Source of the DNA: Flavobacteriales bacterium
GTDB taxonomy: Bacteria; Bacteroidota; Bacteroidia; Flavobacteriales_F; PHOS-HE28
Reading direction: 5' to 3'
Assembly (NCBI GenBank): GCA_016710685.1
Contig: JADJVC010000006.1
Coordinates: 496,001 to 560,000 of the forward strand
DNA length: 64,000 nucleotides
Position numbers and translations under genes: made by a program. The notes beneath the pieces were generated by a model. It saw only the letters and a program-made list of their open reading frames with translations. It ran no database searches and had not been told where the DNA came from. Each line of letters begins with the position of its first letter. Position 1 is the first letter of the stretch. Below are positions 44,597 through 52,986 of this stretch, one piece after another.

Positions 44597-45511
44597 TCAC
44601 TGAACCACCAAACGTTGCATCGCGATCGGTGAACCCGCACTAAGCAATTGCACGAGGTAAATGCCCGAACGCGGTAACGACCACGTTCCTGAGCTATGCA
44701 ACTCACGGTCTATAACGACTCGCCCACTGCTATCGAGAATCCGCAGGTGCGTATCAGCTTCTCCCGGCCAAAGGGTAATTGCAAAGGGTTGACCCGCCTG
44801 CACGATAGGAGGAGAAATGGTGAAGCCATGTTCGGCATTCAACTCCGTTACGCCTGTTGAAAGTTCGCAATGTGGGTACTGTGGATTGAGCCAGGAAATA
44901 GGCGGAGGTGGTGGCGGTTCCGGCATCGGAAAAATGGTTTCTTCGTAGCAACGCAGTCCATTGTAAGTTTCACCATCACAAGCCGCGAAGATCCACGTGA
45001 ACGGCGTGGATCCGCCCAACTGCTCCGTAATTACTCCGCTCAGCGGGCAATAAAGAACTCCTTGTCTGGAGTCTTGAGAAACAGTAAGTGTTCGCAATTG
45101 GACCGCCCCGATATTTACATGGCCCGTGTCCGAAACTACCCAGTCCAACGTGTCGGTAAATGTGCCTTGGCTTATCGGCGTGTACCATGTATCACCCGGA
45201 ACGGCATTCCAGCGGAACAACAGATGAAATTGCTGGTGACCTTCATTAAAATAGTACATGGAGTCGTTCGATATGCTGATATAATGCACGACCTCATAAC
45301 AGCCGAACCAACCTGCGCTGGTTGTGATGTTGCTACACGTTCTGTTTTGGATCATTGTGTCGGAGAGGACTTGAAATACGGCAACGGTACTGTCGGGTCC
45401 GCAGCAGCTGCCTTGCGTATAGGTCCATTGCGCGCCCACCGGTGCGAAAGGTGTTTGGGCTTGCAAGCTGAAGGAGAAGAGGAGTGGAAGGAGGAGTATC
45501 GAGATTCTCAT
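44597..45511 (-). CDS. Secreted protein with type A T9SS sorting domain
   Basis: 304 residues. The signal peptide MRISILLLPLLFSFSLQAQ is followed by a Cys-containing secreted region (TYTQGSCCGPDSTVAVFQVL, CSNITTSAGWFGCYEVVHY). A proline-rich linker (PMPEPPPPPPISWL) comes next, and then a type A T9SS C-terminal domain ending LPRSGIYLVQLLSAGSPIAMQRLVVQ in style (about residues 225-304). No enzyme motif is evident. It is expected to be exported by the type IX system and left at the surface or released. Confidence 0.82.
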   Translation of the reverse strand: MRISILLLPLLFSFSLQAQTPFAPVGAQWTYTQGSCCGPDSTVAVFQVLSDTMIQNRTCSNITTSAGWFGCYEVVHYISISNDSMYYFNEGHQQFHLLFRWNAVPGDTWYTPISQGTFTDTLDWVVSDTGHVNIGAVQLRTLTVSQDSRQGVLYCPLSGVITEQLGGSTPFTWIFAACDGETYNGLRCYEETIFPMPEPPPPPPISWLNPQYPHCELSTGVTELNAEHGFTISPPIVQAGQPFAITLWPGEADTHLRILDSSGRVVIDRELHSSGTWSLPRSGIYLVQLLSAGSPIAMQRLVVQ

Positions 45512-45623
45512 ATTCGAGGAATTGAAGCTGTGTAATTACAAGACGTTTAGCATTCAATGAACGCTGCTTGCAATGCGTAAAGCCGCCTTTTTTTCCGCCA
45601 CTTGGCGGGCTTAAGTCCTTTGC

Positions 45624-45791
45624 CTAAGAAGTCGCGCGTGCGTTCGTCTTTTGCATCTTAGTCGGCGCGGGTTGTACATAGGTGTCCGTGATCTTCTGGT
45701 AGAACCCGCGTTCACTGGCACGGATCTCCCGGATACGATACAATAGTTCCTCGATGTGGTCCTGCCCGAATTGCTTGCCCGGTTTCAGCCC
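45624..45791 (-). pseudogene. Remnant of a RhuM-family gene (C-terminal piece)
   Basis: The minus frame reads GLKPGKQFGQDHIEELLYRI, then REIRASERGFYQKITDTYVQ, and stops at 45624. The IRASE.xFYQKITDxY pattern is the conserved C-terminal part of RhuM-type virulence-associated proteins. A TAG lies just upstream (two codons before), there is no start codon, and only about 55 codons survive. It is therefore a decayed fragment. The 414-base gap between the T9SS gene and mfd otherwise holds only heptamer element E (45844-45920) and the GCCGCC/GGCGGG pair near 45585-45610. Confidence 0.6.
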
Positions 45792-45843
45792 GTACTAGCC
45801 TGTTAGAGTTGGATCGCTCATGGGGCATTGCGGTCACGTGTTT

Positions 45844-45920
45844 TCCGGCAACTGGCGAACGGCAACTTAACAACAGCAAGCCGAATTTGAAACGGCGAAC
45901 TGGAATTGCAACCGGCAAGG
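45844..45920. repeat. Heptamer-repeat element E downstream of mfd
   Basis: About eleven 7-base units with the theme GGCAACT/GGCGAAC, more degenerate than element A. It ends 6 bases before the mfd stop codon side (45926). Confidence 0.6.
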
Positions 45921-45925
45921 AAAAT

Positions 45926-48352
45926 CTACGCTTCGACCCGCGCCGCCACAGCCAACACACCCTCCAACGCCTCTTTCGCCTGCTTCATGCTCTTCACATC
46001 CACCACGGAAAGCCGCAACGTGCCGTTCTTTTCGTACACCTTGAACTTGCGTGGCTGCTGTTGCACGGACCGCAGAATTGCCGTGAAGATGTCGCTCCCG
46101 AAGAAGGGATGCTTCTGGTCCGCGATGAAGGTGCCGATGAGCTTGCCCTGTTTCAATTTCATCTTCTCCAGACCGAGCCTTTCGCCGCTCCAGCGCAGGC
46201 GGATCGCTTCCATCAGGTCTTGCACCTGCGCGGGCACAGGGCCGAAGCGGTCCGCGATGGAAGCACTGAATTTTTCCAATTCTTCGGCATCTTTCAGATT
46301 GTCCAACTGGCGGTATAGCGCGAGCCGTTCGGCCGTTTCGCTCACGTAGTCGTTTGGGATCATCATGTGCAGGTCGGTCTCCAACACGCAGTCGTCGGCT
46401 CGGTAGCGGGTGGCACCGCGCGCGAGCTGGCGGTCCTCGAAAAGCTCCTTGAAATGCTCATCCTTCAATTCGCGCACGGCCTCCTCCAAAATCTTGTGAT
46501 AGGTCTCGAACCCGATGTCGTTGACGAAGCCGCTTTGTTCCGCGCCGAGCAGGTCGCCCGCGCCGCGGATGTCGAGGTCTTTCATAGCAATGTGGATACC
46601 GCTGCCGAGATCGCTGAATTGTTCGATGGCCTGCAAACGCTTGCGGGATAGATCCGGCAAGAGGTGCGGACTGGGTGCGAGCAGATAGGCGAATGCTTTC
46701 TTGTTGCTGCGCCCTACGCGGCCGCGCAATTGGTGTAGATCGCTGAGCCCGAAGTTCTGCGCTTCGTTCACAATGATGGTGTTCGCATTCGGAATGTCCA
46801 GTCCGTTCTCCACGATGGTGGTGCAGACGAGCACATCGCTCTCCCCTTCAATGAAATCCATCATCACAGATTCGAGCTTGTGGCCTTCGAGCTGGCCATG
46901 ACCCACGCTCACGCGCGCACCGGGCACCAGCTTGCGGATCATGTCTGCGACGTACTCGATGTTCTTCACTTTGTCGTTGATGAAGTAGACCTGCCCACCG
47001 CGGGATAGCTCAAAGTCGATCGCTTCCTTGATCACCACTTCGTCGTACGGATGCACGTTGGTCTGCACGGGATAACGGTTGGGCGGCGGCGTGCTGATGA
47101 TGCTGAGGTCGCGTGCGCCCATGAGGCTGAATTGCAACGTGCGCGGTATCGGTGTGGCGGTAAGTGTGAGCGTGTCAACCGTGGCGCGGATGGTCTTCAA
47201 TTTGTCCTTCACGTTCACGCCGAACTTCTGCTCTTCGTCGATGATCAACAGGCCGAGGTCCTTGTACTTCACATCCTTGCTCACCAAGCGGTGCGTGCCA
47301 ATGAGGATGTCGATCTTCCCTTCTTTCAGGTCGGCGAGGATCTGCTTTTGATCCGCAGTACTGCGGAAGCGGTTGATGTAGTCCACGCGCACCGGCAAAC
47401 CCTTCATGCGTGCTGCGAATGTCTTCCAATGTTGCAGCGCGAGGATGGTTGTAGGCACCAGCACCGCGACCTGTTTGCTATCGCACACCGACTTGAAAGC
47501 CGCGCGGATCGCCACTTCCGTCTTGCCGAAACCGACGTCGCCGCAAACGAGGCGATCCATCGGAACGGGCTTTTCCATGTCCATTTTCACATCCGCAGTG
47601 GCCTTTTCCTGGTCGGGCGTGTCCTCGTAGATGAAGCTGGCCTCGAGCTCGTGCTGCAAGTAATTGTCCGGCTGAAAAGCGAAGCCTGGCTTGCTTTTGC
47701 GTTGCGCGTAAAGCTTGATCAAGTCGAAGGCGAGCGCCTTCACTTTGGCCTTTGTCTTTTCTTTCAAATTCCGCCATGCGGGGCTGCCGAGCTTGCTGAT
47801 GTTCGGTGCCGATCCCCCTTCTTCGCCGCTGAATTTGCTCACACGGTGCAGACTGTGGATGCCGACGTAGAGGATGTCATTATCGCGGTACTTCAGGCGG
47901 ATCGCTTCCTGCATGGAGCCTCCAGCATCGATCATCTCCAAGCCGCTGAACACGCCGATGCCATGGTCGATGTGTACCACGAGGTCGCCGGGTTTCAGTT
48001 GCGTTAGCTCCTTCAGCGTAAGCGCTTGGGAGTTCTTGCGGAAACCTTCCTTCAGCCGGAAGCGGTGGTAACGCTCGAAGATCTGGTGGTCCGTGTACAA
48101 TGCGAGTTTTAGCTCACCGTCGATGAAACCTTCGTGGAGGTCCAACACCAAAGGCGTGAAGGAAACCTCGTGCTCCATGTCGCGGAAAATGGAGTAGAGG
48201 CGCTCGCTCTGCTTGGCACCGTTGCACGCAATGAGGTTCGTGAAGCCCGCGTTCAGCTTGTTGTGCAGGTCGCCGCTGAGGATTTTGAAGTCCTTGGCGA
48301 ATGGTGGTTGTGGGCGCTGCGCGAAGTCGATCACGGTGGCCTCAAGCTGCAA
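45926..48352 (-). pseudogene. mfd: Transcription-repair coupling factor Mfd, C-terminal part (split gene)
   Basis: 808 codons continuing the mfd gene after the repeat insertion. It contains domain 3 (IDFAQRPQPPFAKDFKILSG), the CarD-like RNA polymerase interaction domain (LKPGDLVVHIDHGIGVFSGL, DNDILYVGIHSLHRVSKFSG) and the translocase. Translocase motifs are Walker A VCGDVGFGKTEVAIRAAF, DEEQ box LLIIDEEQKFGV, TATPIPRTL, and TTIVENGLDIPNANTIIVNE with HQLRGRVGRSNKKAFAYLL. Domain 7 closes the protein. The only start available is a TTG inside the repeat. If made alone it would keep the motor but lack the UvrB-like/UvrA-binding domains 1-2. Confidence 0.88.
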
Positions 48353-48398
48353 GCCATCAGCCTCAAGCTTACGGCTTGTGGCTTGTGGCTTGAGGCTT
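48341..48398. repeat. Heptamer-repeat element C inserted in mfd (58 nt)
   Basis: Eight 7-base units in one register (48341-48396) plus 2 bases. The left arm is built from CTCAAGC-like units and the right arm from TTGTGGC and TTGAGGC, roughly the inverse. It sits between the mfd codons ATC (48399-48401) and GCC (48338-48340). Its length, 58, is not a multiple of 3, and it brings TAA and TGA stops into the incoming frame. Confidence 0.85.
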
Positions 48399-49361
48399 GA
48401 TCTCCCAAAACACTTTCCGGAATCCCAACAGTCCCTTCACCAGCTCACTATCACTGGCTAAAAGCTCCTCCGGTTTGGCGTGCTTCCCTTTTTCCGGCGT
48501 TCGCGCATAGACATCGTTCAACAATTGCAAAGACTTCGCTGCCGTATCGCTGATCGCCTTTGGATCTTTCAGCCAGATCACAGCATCCTCCGGTAGCTGC
48601 GCGAAGAACGTTTGTTGTTCCGCCGCGTCTTCGTCCTGCAGGTCGGGGACGATCACTGCTTCCGCGAGGCGCTCCACACTAAGTTGGTCCTGCGGGTCGA
48701 AACGGCGCACGCTTTCTACGGTATCACCATACAGCTCGATGCGGTAGGGCTTGTCGTTGCCGTAGCTGAACACGTCCACAATGCCGCCGCGCACGCTGAA
48801 TTGCCCCGGCTCGTAAACGAATTCCACGCGCTCGAATCCGGTTTCGTGCAACCATTCTTCCAACGTGTCGATGGGCAGTTCCTCGTTGCGTTTGATCGCT
48901 AACGTGTTCTTCTGCATCCGTTCCTTGCCCACTACCAACGGCACCAAGGCTTCGGGATAAGTGACGATGGTGAGCTGGTCAGGCTTTTTCATCAGCGTTT
49001 CCAACACCTCGGTGCGGGTAACGCGATCGCCGTCCTGGTGCCCCTCGGGGTCATAAGGTGAACGCGAGGGAGCCGGGAAAAACAGCGCCCTAACCCCCGG
49101 CCCATCTCCGGGGGAAAGGGGAGGATGCAAAGCCTCCAGATCATTCATGAAATATGCTGCCTCTTCCTTGTCGTTAAGGATGAAGATGTGCGTGCCCACA
49201 AGTTGCTCACGGATGGCGTTGACCGCAAGCGAACGAGCGCTGCCCACAAGGCCGCTCAGGCGGATTCGCGCGTTCGGCGCTGCCAAGGCTTCCGCTGCTT
49301 GCTTGCTGCGTGGGTCGTTGGCGAAGAGGGAGAGAAGGTCGGGGAGGGTGGTCAAATTCAT
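48369..49361 (-). pseudogene. mfd: Mfd, N-terminal part (split gene)
   Basis: 330 codons from the ATG at 49361 covering the UvrB-like domains 1-2: SLAVNAIREQLVGTHIFILN, ALFFPAPSRSPYDPE, RTEVLETLMKKPDQLTIVTY and FSVRGGIVDVFSYGNDKPYR. The frame ends in six repeat-encoded residues and a TAA inside element C. Together with the downstream half the gene would give about 1138 residues, the usual Mfd length. It also contains a second in-frame insertion at 49088-49127 (residues PPLSPGDGPG). A perfect -7 element is at 49423-49430. Confidence 0.88.
49088..49127. repeat. GC-rich palindromic insert read in frame within mfd
   Basis: CCCCCGG and CCGGGGG flank a 7-base loop, followed by GAAAGGGGAGG. It belongs to the CCCTAACCCCCGGCCC type of small dispersed sequence that I recall from many genomes. 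In mfd it adds about ten residues between DLEALH and ALFFPAP, where related proteins have a short loop. Confidence 0.65.
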
Positions 49362-49373
49362 AGAGGCCTAAAT

Positions 49374-49417
49374 GCCCGAAACCCGGTGCCGGATATTCCG
49401 GGCATCGGGTTCGGGAG
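49374..49417. repeat. Heptamer-like hairpin G in the mfd leader
   Basis: Six 7-base units from 49376: CCGAAAC and CCGGTGC types on the left, ATCGGGT and TCGGGAG types on the right. They form an imperfect palindrome between the mfd -7 element and its ATG, so the mRNA would start with a hairpin. Confidence 0.6.
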
Positions 49418-49422
49418 TGGCA

Positions 49423-49430
49423 CAAAGTTA
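49423..49430 (-). promoter_or_regulatory. -7 element of mfd
   Basis: The minus strand reads TAACTTTG, an exact TAnnTTTG match, 61 bases before the ATG. Confidence 0.6.
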
Positions 49431-49447
49431 GGTTGTGGCTTCGTCTC

Positions 49448-49990
49448 TTATTTCCCCTCCAGCCCTCGCGCCAACTCCATTAACTTCAGTACCGTGTTCC
49501 AGTTCCGTGCAGTGTTAACCACGCCGATGCCCTTGTCGAATTTGGCCGCGAATTTGGAGGTGCCGAAGCCAATTGGCGTGTGGATGTAGGCCACATCGTT
49601 TACGATGGCCAAGCGCTCTTCGCCTACGGCCACGGCGCGGATCGATTCCACGGCTTCCCGTTTCGGGGTGGAGGCCAAAAGCGCTGCATGCAGATGCTTG
49701 CCTACGGTCACTTCCGGAAAGGGATTGTTATCGATCACTGCTTGCCATTCCGCCGCGGTGGGGGCGAAGATGGCCTTGTCGAAACCGAAATGCTCCTTGC
49801 ACAACTTGGCCACTTTGGCGATGGTCTTTTCCCGCGTGAGCGTGCTGCGCACCAAGGCGTTGCCACTGTTGATGTAGGTGGTGGCGCCTGTGAATCCGGC
49901 CTTGGTCAATGCCTCGCGAAGTGCGGCCACGGGCAGTTGCGTGGCGCCGCCCACGCCACGGAAGAGTAGGAGGTAGGTGGTCTGTTTCAT
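49448..49990 (-). CDS. DUF1697 domain protein
   Basis: 180 residues from the ATG at 49990. It shows the DUF1697 pattern: YLLLFRGVGGATQLPVAALR, AGFTGATTYINSGNALVRST, KHLHAALLASTPKREAVESI and FGTSKFAAKFDKGIGVVNTA, with the conserved RNWNTVLKLMEL end. The family is small, cytoplasmic and without known activity. Its ATG overlaps the mazG-like stop (ATGA, 49987-49990), so the two are translated together. Confidence 0.85.
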   Translation of the reverse strand: MKQTTYLLLFRGVGGATQLPVAALREALTKAGFTGATTYINSGNALVRSTLTREKTIAKVAKLCKEHFGFDKAIFAPTAAEWQAVIDNNPFPEVTVGKHLHAALLASTPKREAVESIRAVAVGEERLAIVNDVAYIHTPIGFGTSKFAAKFDKGIGVVNTARNWNTVLKLMELARGLEGK

Positions 49991-50349
49991 TTCATTGATC
50001 CGCCTCCCAACTTCGTATTCGTCCTGTGCCGTTCTCCATCGCGCTCGGTACGTACCGTCATTTTCTTGTCCCAGATTTTCTGGAGGTCCGTGCCGGTCTG
50101 GTTCGCCAAACACAACACCACGAACAGCACGTCCGCCAGTTCTTCTCCCAGGTCTTTCCCTTTGTCACTTTCCTTTTCACTTTGCTCGCCAAAACGCCGC
50201 GCGATGATGCGCGCTACTTCACCGGTTTCTTCAGCCAGGATCGCCATGTTCGTCAACTCGCTGAAGTAGCGCACGCCCACACGTTGGATCCATTCGTCCA
50301 CTTCCGCTTGAAGCACAGCTATCTCCTTGCCCGTTTTCCCGACTTCCAT
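49987..50349 (-). CDS. MazG-type nucleotide pyrophosphohydrolase
   Basis: 120 residues. The metal-binding EExxE/ExxD pattern is visible: LAEETGEVARIIARR (about 39-53) and DLGEELADVLFVVLCLAN (66-83). This is the small single-domain MazG-like group that hydrolyses (d)NTPs to monophosphates and PPi, often for house-cleaning of damaged nucleotides. It starts 4 bases downstream of the dtd stop. Its stop overlaps the DUF1697 start. Confidence 0.88.
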   Translation of the reverse strand: MEVGKTGKEIAVLQAEVDEWIQRVGVRYFSELTNMAILAEETGEVARIIARRFGEQSEKESDKGKDLGEELADVLFVVLCLANQTGTDLQKIWDKKMTVRTERDGERHRTNTKLGGGSMK

Positions 50350-50353
50350 GGAT

Positions 50354-50806
50354 TCAATCTTTCAACCGGCTGTCCAGAATGATGGTGACAGGCCCGTCGT
50401 TGGTAAGCGACACCTGCATGTCCGCGCCGAACTCGCCGGTCTTTACGCGCTGTCGCACCAGTTCGCACAGCAACTGCCGGGCTCGCAGGTAGAGCGGATT
50501 CGCTGTTTCGGGCCGCGCTGCGCGCACATAGCTCGGGCGGTTGCCCTTGGCTGTACTGGCCTGTAGCGTGAATTGGCTCACTAACAAAATCTCCCCACCG
50601 GCTTGGTTCACGTCCAAGTTCATCACGCCTTCATCATCGGGGAAAACCCGCATGCGCGCCACTTTTCCGCAGATCCATTCCACGTCTTCATGCGTGTCGC
50701 CCGTGGCCACGCCCAACAGCACGAGCAGGCCGCGATGGATGCGTGCCACCTCGTTGCCACGGATACCCACCGCCGCAGTGCTGACGCGTTGTACCACCGC
50801 GCGCAT
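50354..50806 (-). CDS. dtd: D-aminoacyl-tRNA deacylase
   Basis: 150 residues from the ATG at 50806 (MRAVVQRVSTAAV), the standard DTD length and N-terminus. Both signature motifs are present: ILLVSQFTLQASTAKGNRPS (about 76-95, SQxxL) and LTNDGPVTIILDS (136-148). The family form of the second is usually NxGPVT; here it reads TNDGPVT. The enzyme removes D-amino acids (and Gly) from mischarged tRNA. The ATG shares one base with the acid phosphatase stop (TGATG). Confidence 0.93.
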   Translation of the reverse strand: MRAVVQRVSTAAVGIRGNEVARIHRGLLVLLGVATGDTHEDVEWICGKVARMRVFPDDEGVMNLDVNQAGGEILLVSQFTLQASTAKGNRPSYVRAARPETANPLYLRARQLLCELVRQRVKTGEFGADMQVSLTNDGPVTIILDSRLKD

Positions 50807-51642
50807 CAGTAGCCGTGTTGTTGCAGGAAACGTTCCTTGTTGCCGACTTTCACGGAGTCCGGCCTGCTGCTGATGCCGTCCAACCAAGTGCCGTACATGC
50901 TGTTGGGAAGCATGATGAAGTAGCGGTCCAACGTGTCACGCATGGCTTCCACATGCGGTTTGCCAAAGCCATCCGTGCGGTCCTTGAAACTCTGGTCGAA
51001 ATCCGTGAGCTGGTCACCGACTAATAGAACGATGTTGTAGTCTTTTGCCACCATGGCGCGACGGACGGTTTTGTCGCTGGTGCCCGCCATGGGCATCACA
51101 TGTTCCACGTCTGCCATGGGGAAACCTTCGCTTACTAAATTCTTAACTGTTACGGTTTCTTCGTCCTCTTCCCGGTTGGAAATGTAGTAGACGACGCAGC
51201 CTTTGCTAACGGCATAATTCAGGAATTCCACTGCGCCCGGCAACGCCTTCGCTTTTGCCAAGCCGGTCCATTCTTTCCAGGTCTTGGGGCTGTATGTCAA
51301 CCCCTTCGCGGCATTCGCCACTTGGTACGGACTGTTGTCCAGCACGGTCTCGTCTATATCCACGATCACTGCTGGCGGAAGCGCATTTGGGCGGGCCAAG
51401 TTGGCGTCCAAGCGGAACCGCGCCAACTCGTATCCCTGCTGATAAAGCCGATATACCTCCGCGCTGGCGTTCTGGTAAATCGTAGCATCCACGCCTTGTT
51501 GCGCCAATTGCTGGTGGACGCTTTGCGCGGGTGCCAACACCACGGGAGTTTGAACAACAGGTGCCGATGTTCTACACGCAGCCACCAACAAAAGTGATAG
51601 GAGAATTGCGGTGGATTTTGCATGCTTCATTTCGTTCTTCAT
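50806..51642 (-). CDS. e(P4)-family acid phosphatase/5'-nucleotidase lipoprotein
   Basis: 278 residues; a start at 51630 (MKHAKSTAI) would give a tighter signal peptide. The lipobox is LLLVAAC. The HAD phosphatase nucleophile motif is VIVDIDETVLDNSPYQ (DxD). Motif 2 is VVYYISNREEDEET, and the acidic end motif is VLLVGDQLTDFDQSF. The class B/C-type outer membrane lipoprotein family dephosphorylates nucleotides and NMN at the cell surface. First gene of the run acid phosphatase-dtd-mazG-DUF1697; heptamer element F lies just upstream. Confidence 0.9.
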   Translation of the reverse strand: MKNEMKHAKSTAILLSLLLVAACRTSAPVVQTPVVLAPAQSVHQQLAQQGVDATIYQNASAEVYRLYQQGYELARFRLDANLARPNALPPAVIVDIDETVLDNSPYQVANAAKGLTYSPKTWKEWTGLAKAKALPGAVEFLNYAVSKGCVVYYISNREEDEETVTVKNLVSEGFPMADVEHVMPMAGTSDKTVRRAMVAKDYNIVLLVGDQLTDFDQSFKDRTDGFGKPHVEAMRDTLDRYFIMLPNSMYGTWLDGISSRPDSVKVGNKERFLQQHGY

Positions 51643-51663
51643 GTTGCGTCTTGTTTCAAATCG

Positions 51664-51727
51664 TCAAACTGCCAACTGCCAATGCCGACTGCCTTCTCTT
51701 CGCGTCCTTCGTGTTCTTCGTGGTCCA
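51664..51727. repeat. Heptamer/nonamer-repeat element F
   Basis: Four 7-base units of the CCAACTG/CGACTGC type (51665-51693) lead into three 9-base units of the CTTCGTGTT type (51693-51727). It occupies the gap between the rsgA stop (51732) and the acid phosphatase start. Confidence 0.6.
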
Positions 51728-51731
51728 GCTC

Positions 51732-52745
51732 TTATCGATATGAACTTTTCTCATCCACGCCCTCCACCATGTCAATGTAGCTGTTGTACCGACTGGTCGC
51801 AAGATCGCCTTTTTCCACCGCTTCCAAAACAGCGCAGCCCGGCTCCTTCATGTGTTTGCAATCCCCGAAGCGGCATGAACTCTTCAACGCAAGGAACTCC
51901 GGAAACTGGTCTACGATTTCCGCTTGCGTCATATCGACTAAACCGAAACCTTTTACGCCGGGGGTGTCGATAATGAAAGTGGGTTTGGGTGATTGGTGGA
52001 TGGTGATGAGTGATTGGCCAGACGCAGACTCACGACTCACAGACTCAAGACTCACGACTAACTCGAACATCTCCGCAGCAGTGGTAGTATGCTGCCCCTT
52101 CTCCGTGGAAGAACTGATCTCCAACGTATGCAGGTCCAGCACCGGATCAATCGCATTCACCAATGTGCTTTTGCCCACGCCGCTGTGCCCAACCAACAGC
52201 GAGACTTTGCCGCGTAGCAGCTCTTTTACCTCGTCCATCCCCACGTTCTTCAACGCGGAAGTGATCAACGTGCGATAACCTGCGCTTTGGTACACGTCCT
52301 CATATTCCGCCAGCAGGCCCAAGTCGTCATCGTCGTAGTCGTCCACCTTGTTGAAGATGATGATCGGCGGAATCCGGTAGGCTTCCGCGGTCACCAGCAC
52401 CCGGTCAATGAAACCATAAGATGTACGCGGCCGTGCCAAGGTCACAAGTACCAAGCACTGGTCCATGTTGCTCGCGATCACATGCTTATGGTGCGAAAGG
52501 TTCACGGACTTCCGCACGAGATAGTTGCGGCGGTCGTGCAACTCCGTTACCGTACCCACGATCTCATTGCCCACCTTTTCCGCAGCGGGATTGAACTCCA
52601 CAATGTCGCCAACGGCCAACGGGTTGGTGGTGCTGAAGCCTTTGATGCGCAATTTGCCTTTCGCGATGCAAGTATGCAACACGCCATCTTCGCCGCGCAC
52701 GATGTAGCGGCTGCCGGTGGAACGCATAATGAGGCCGGTGGGCAT
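51732..52745 (-). CDS. rsgA: Ribosome small-subunit-dependent GTPase RsgA with a repeat-encoded insert
   Basis: 337 residues from the ATG at 52745. An OB domain (~1-70) is followed by the circularly permuted GTPase: G4 IIIFNKVDD, G1 LLVGHSGVGKSTLVNAI, G2/switch I KGQHTTTAAEMFEL and G3 IIDTPGVKGFGL. The zinc knuckle is CRFGDCKHMKEPGC. RsgA matures the 30S subunit. Between switch I and G3, family members have only a few residues. Here about 25 residues (VVSLESVSRESASGQ... to SPK) are encoded by heptamer element D. The insert is in frame, lies next to the nucleotide site and may be tolerated as a loop. Confidence 0.93.
   Translation of the reverse strand: MPTGLIMRSTGSRYIVRGEDGVLHTCIAKGKLRIKGFSTTNPLAVGDIVEFNPAAEKVGNEIVGTVTELHDRRNYLVRKSVNLSHHKHVIASNMDQCLVLVTLARPRTSYGFIDRVLVTAEAYRIPPIIIFNKVDDYDDDDLGLLAEYEDVYQSAGYRTLITSALKNVGMDEVKELLRGKVSLLVGHSGVGKSTLVNAIDPVLDLHTLEISSSTEKGQHTTTAAEMFELVVSLESVSRESASGQSLITIHQSPKPTFIIDTPGVKGFGLVDMTQAEIVDQFPEFLALKSSCRFGDCKHMKEPGCAVLEAVEKGDLATSRYNSYIDMVEGVDEKSSYR
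51987..52061. repeat. Heptamer-repeat element D inside rsgA
   Basis: About ten to eleven 7-base units. One side carries variants of GACTCAC/AGACTCA and the other TGATTGG/TGGATGG. The GACTCAC units are the same family as element A. The length is compatible with a 75-nt in-frame insertion. Confidence 0.8.
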
Positions 52746-52972
52746 GCTGGTTAGGGTTGGCGGTGGGGAGCGCAGAGAGCGGGTGAATTCGTAGGGTCCG
52801 CGCTGGATCAGTCCCGGTCGGGGCGAAGTATATCCCATCGCGCTTGACCAAACCGCAATGGTCTCCGCAGGAGTGGCAAGTACTCAGCTTATTTCCTTTC
52901 TCCAGAACCCTGTACACCGCAACCCGAAGACCCCTCGCCGGCTAACCCCCGCGGGCGCCTCCAGCGCCTCCC

Positions 52973-52980
52973 TACCTTTA
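52973..52980 (+). promoter_or_regulatory. -7 element of the alkyltransferase gene (leaderless type)
   Basis: TACCTTTA, one mismatch from TAnnTTTG, 6 bases before the ATG at 52987. Confidence 0.5.
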
Positions 52981-52986
52981 TCCAAC

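Noticed and set aside
47051..48007. 318-codon frame antisense to mfd
   Set aside because: Lies entirely opposite conserved Mfd motifs and has no recognisable family.
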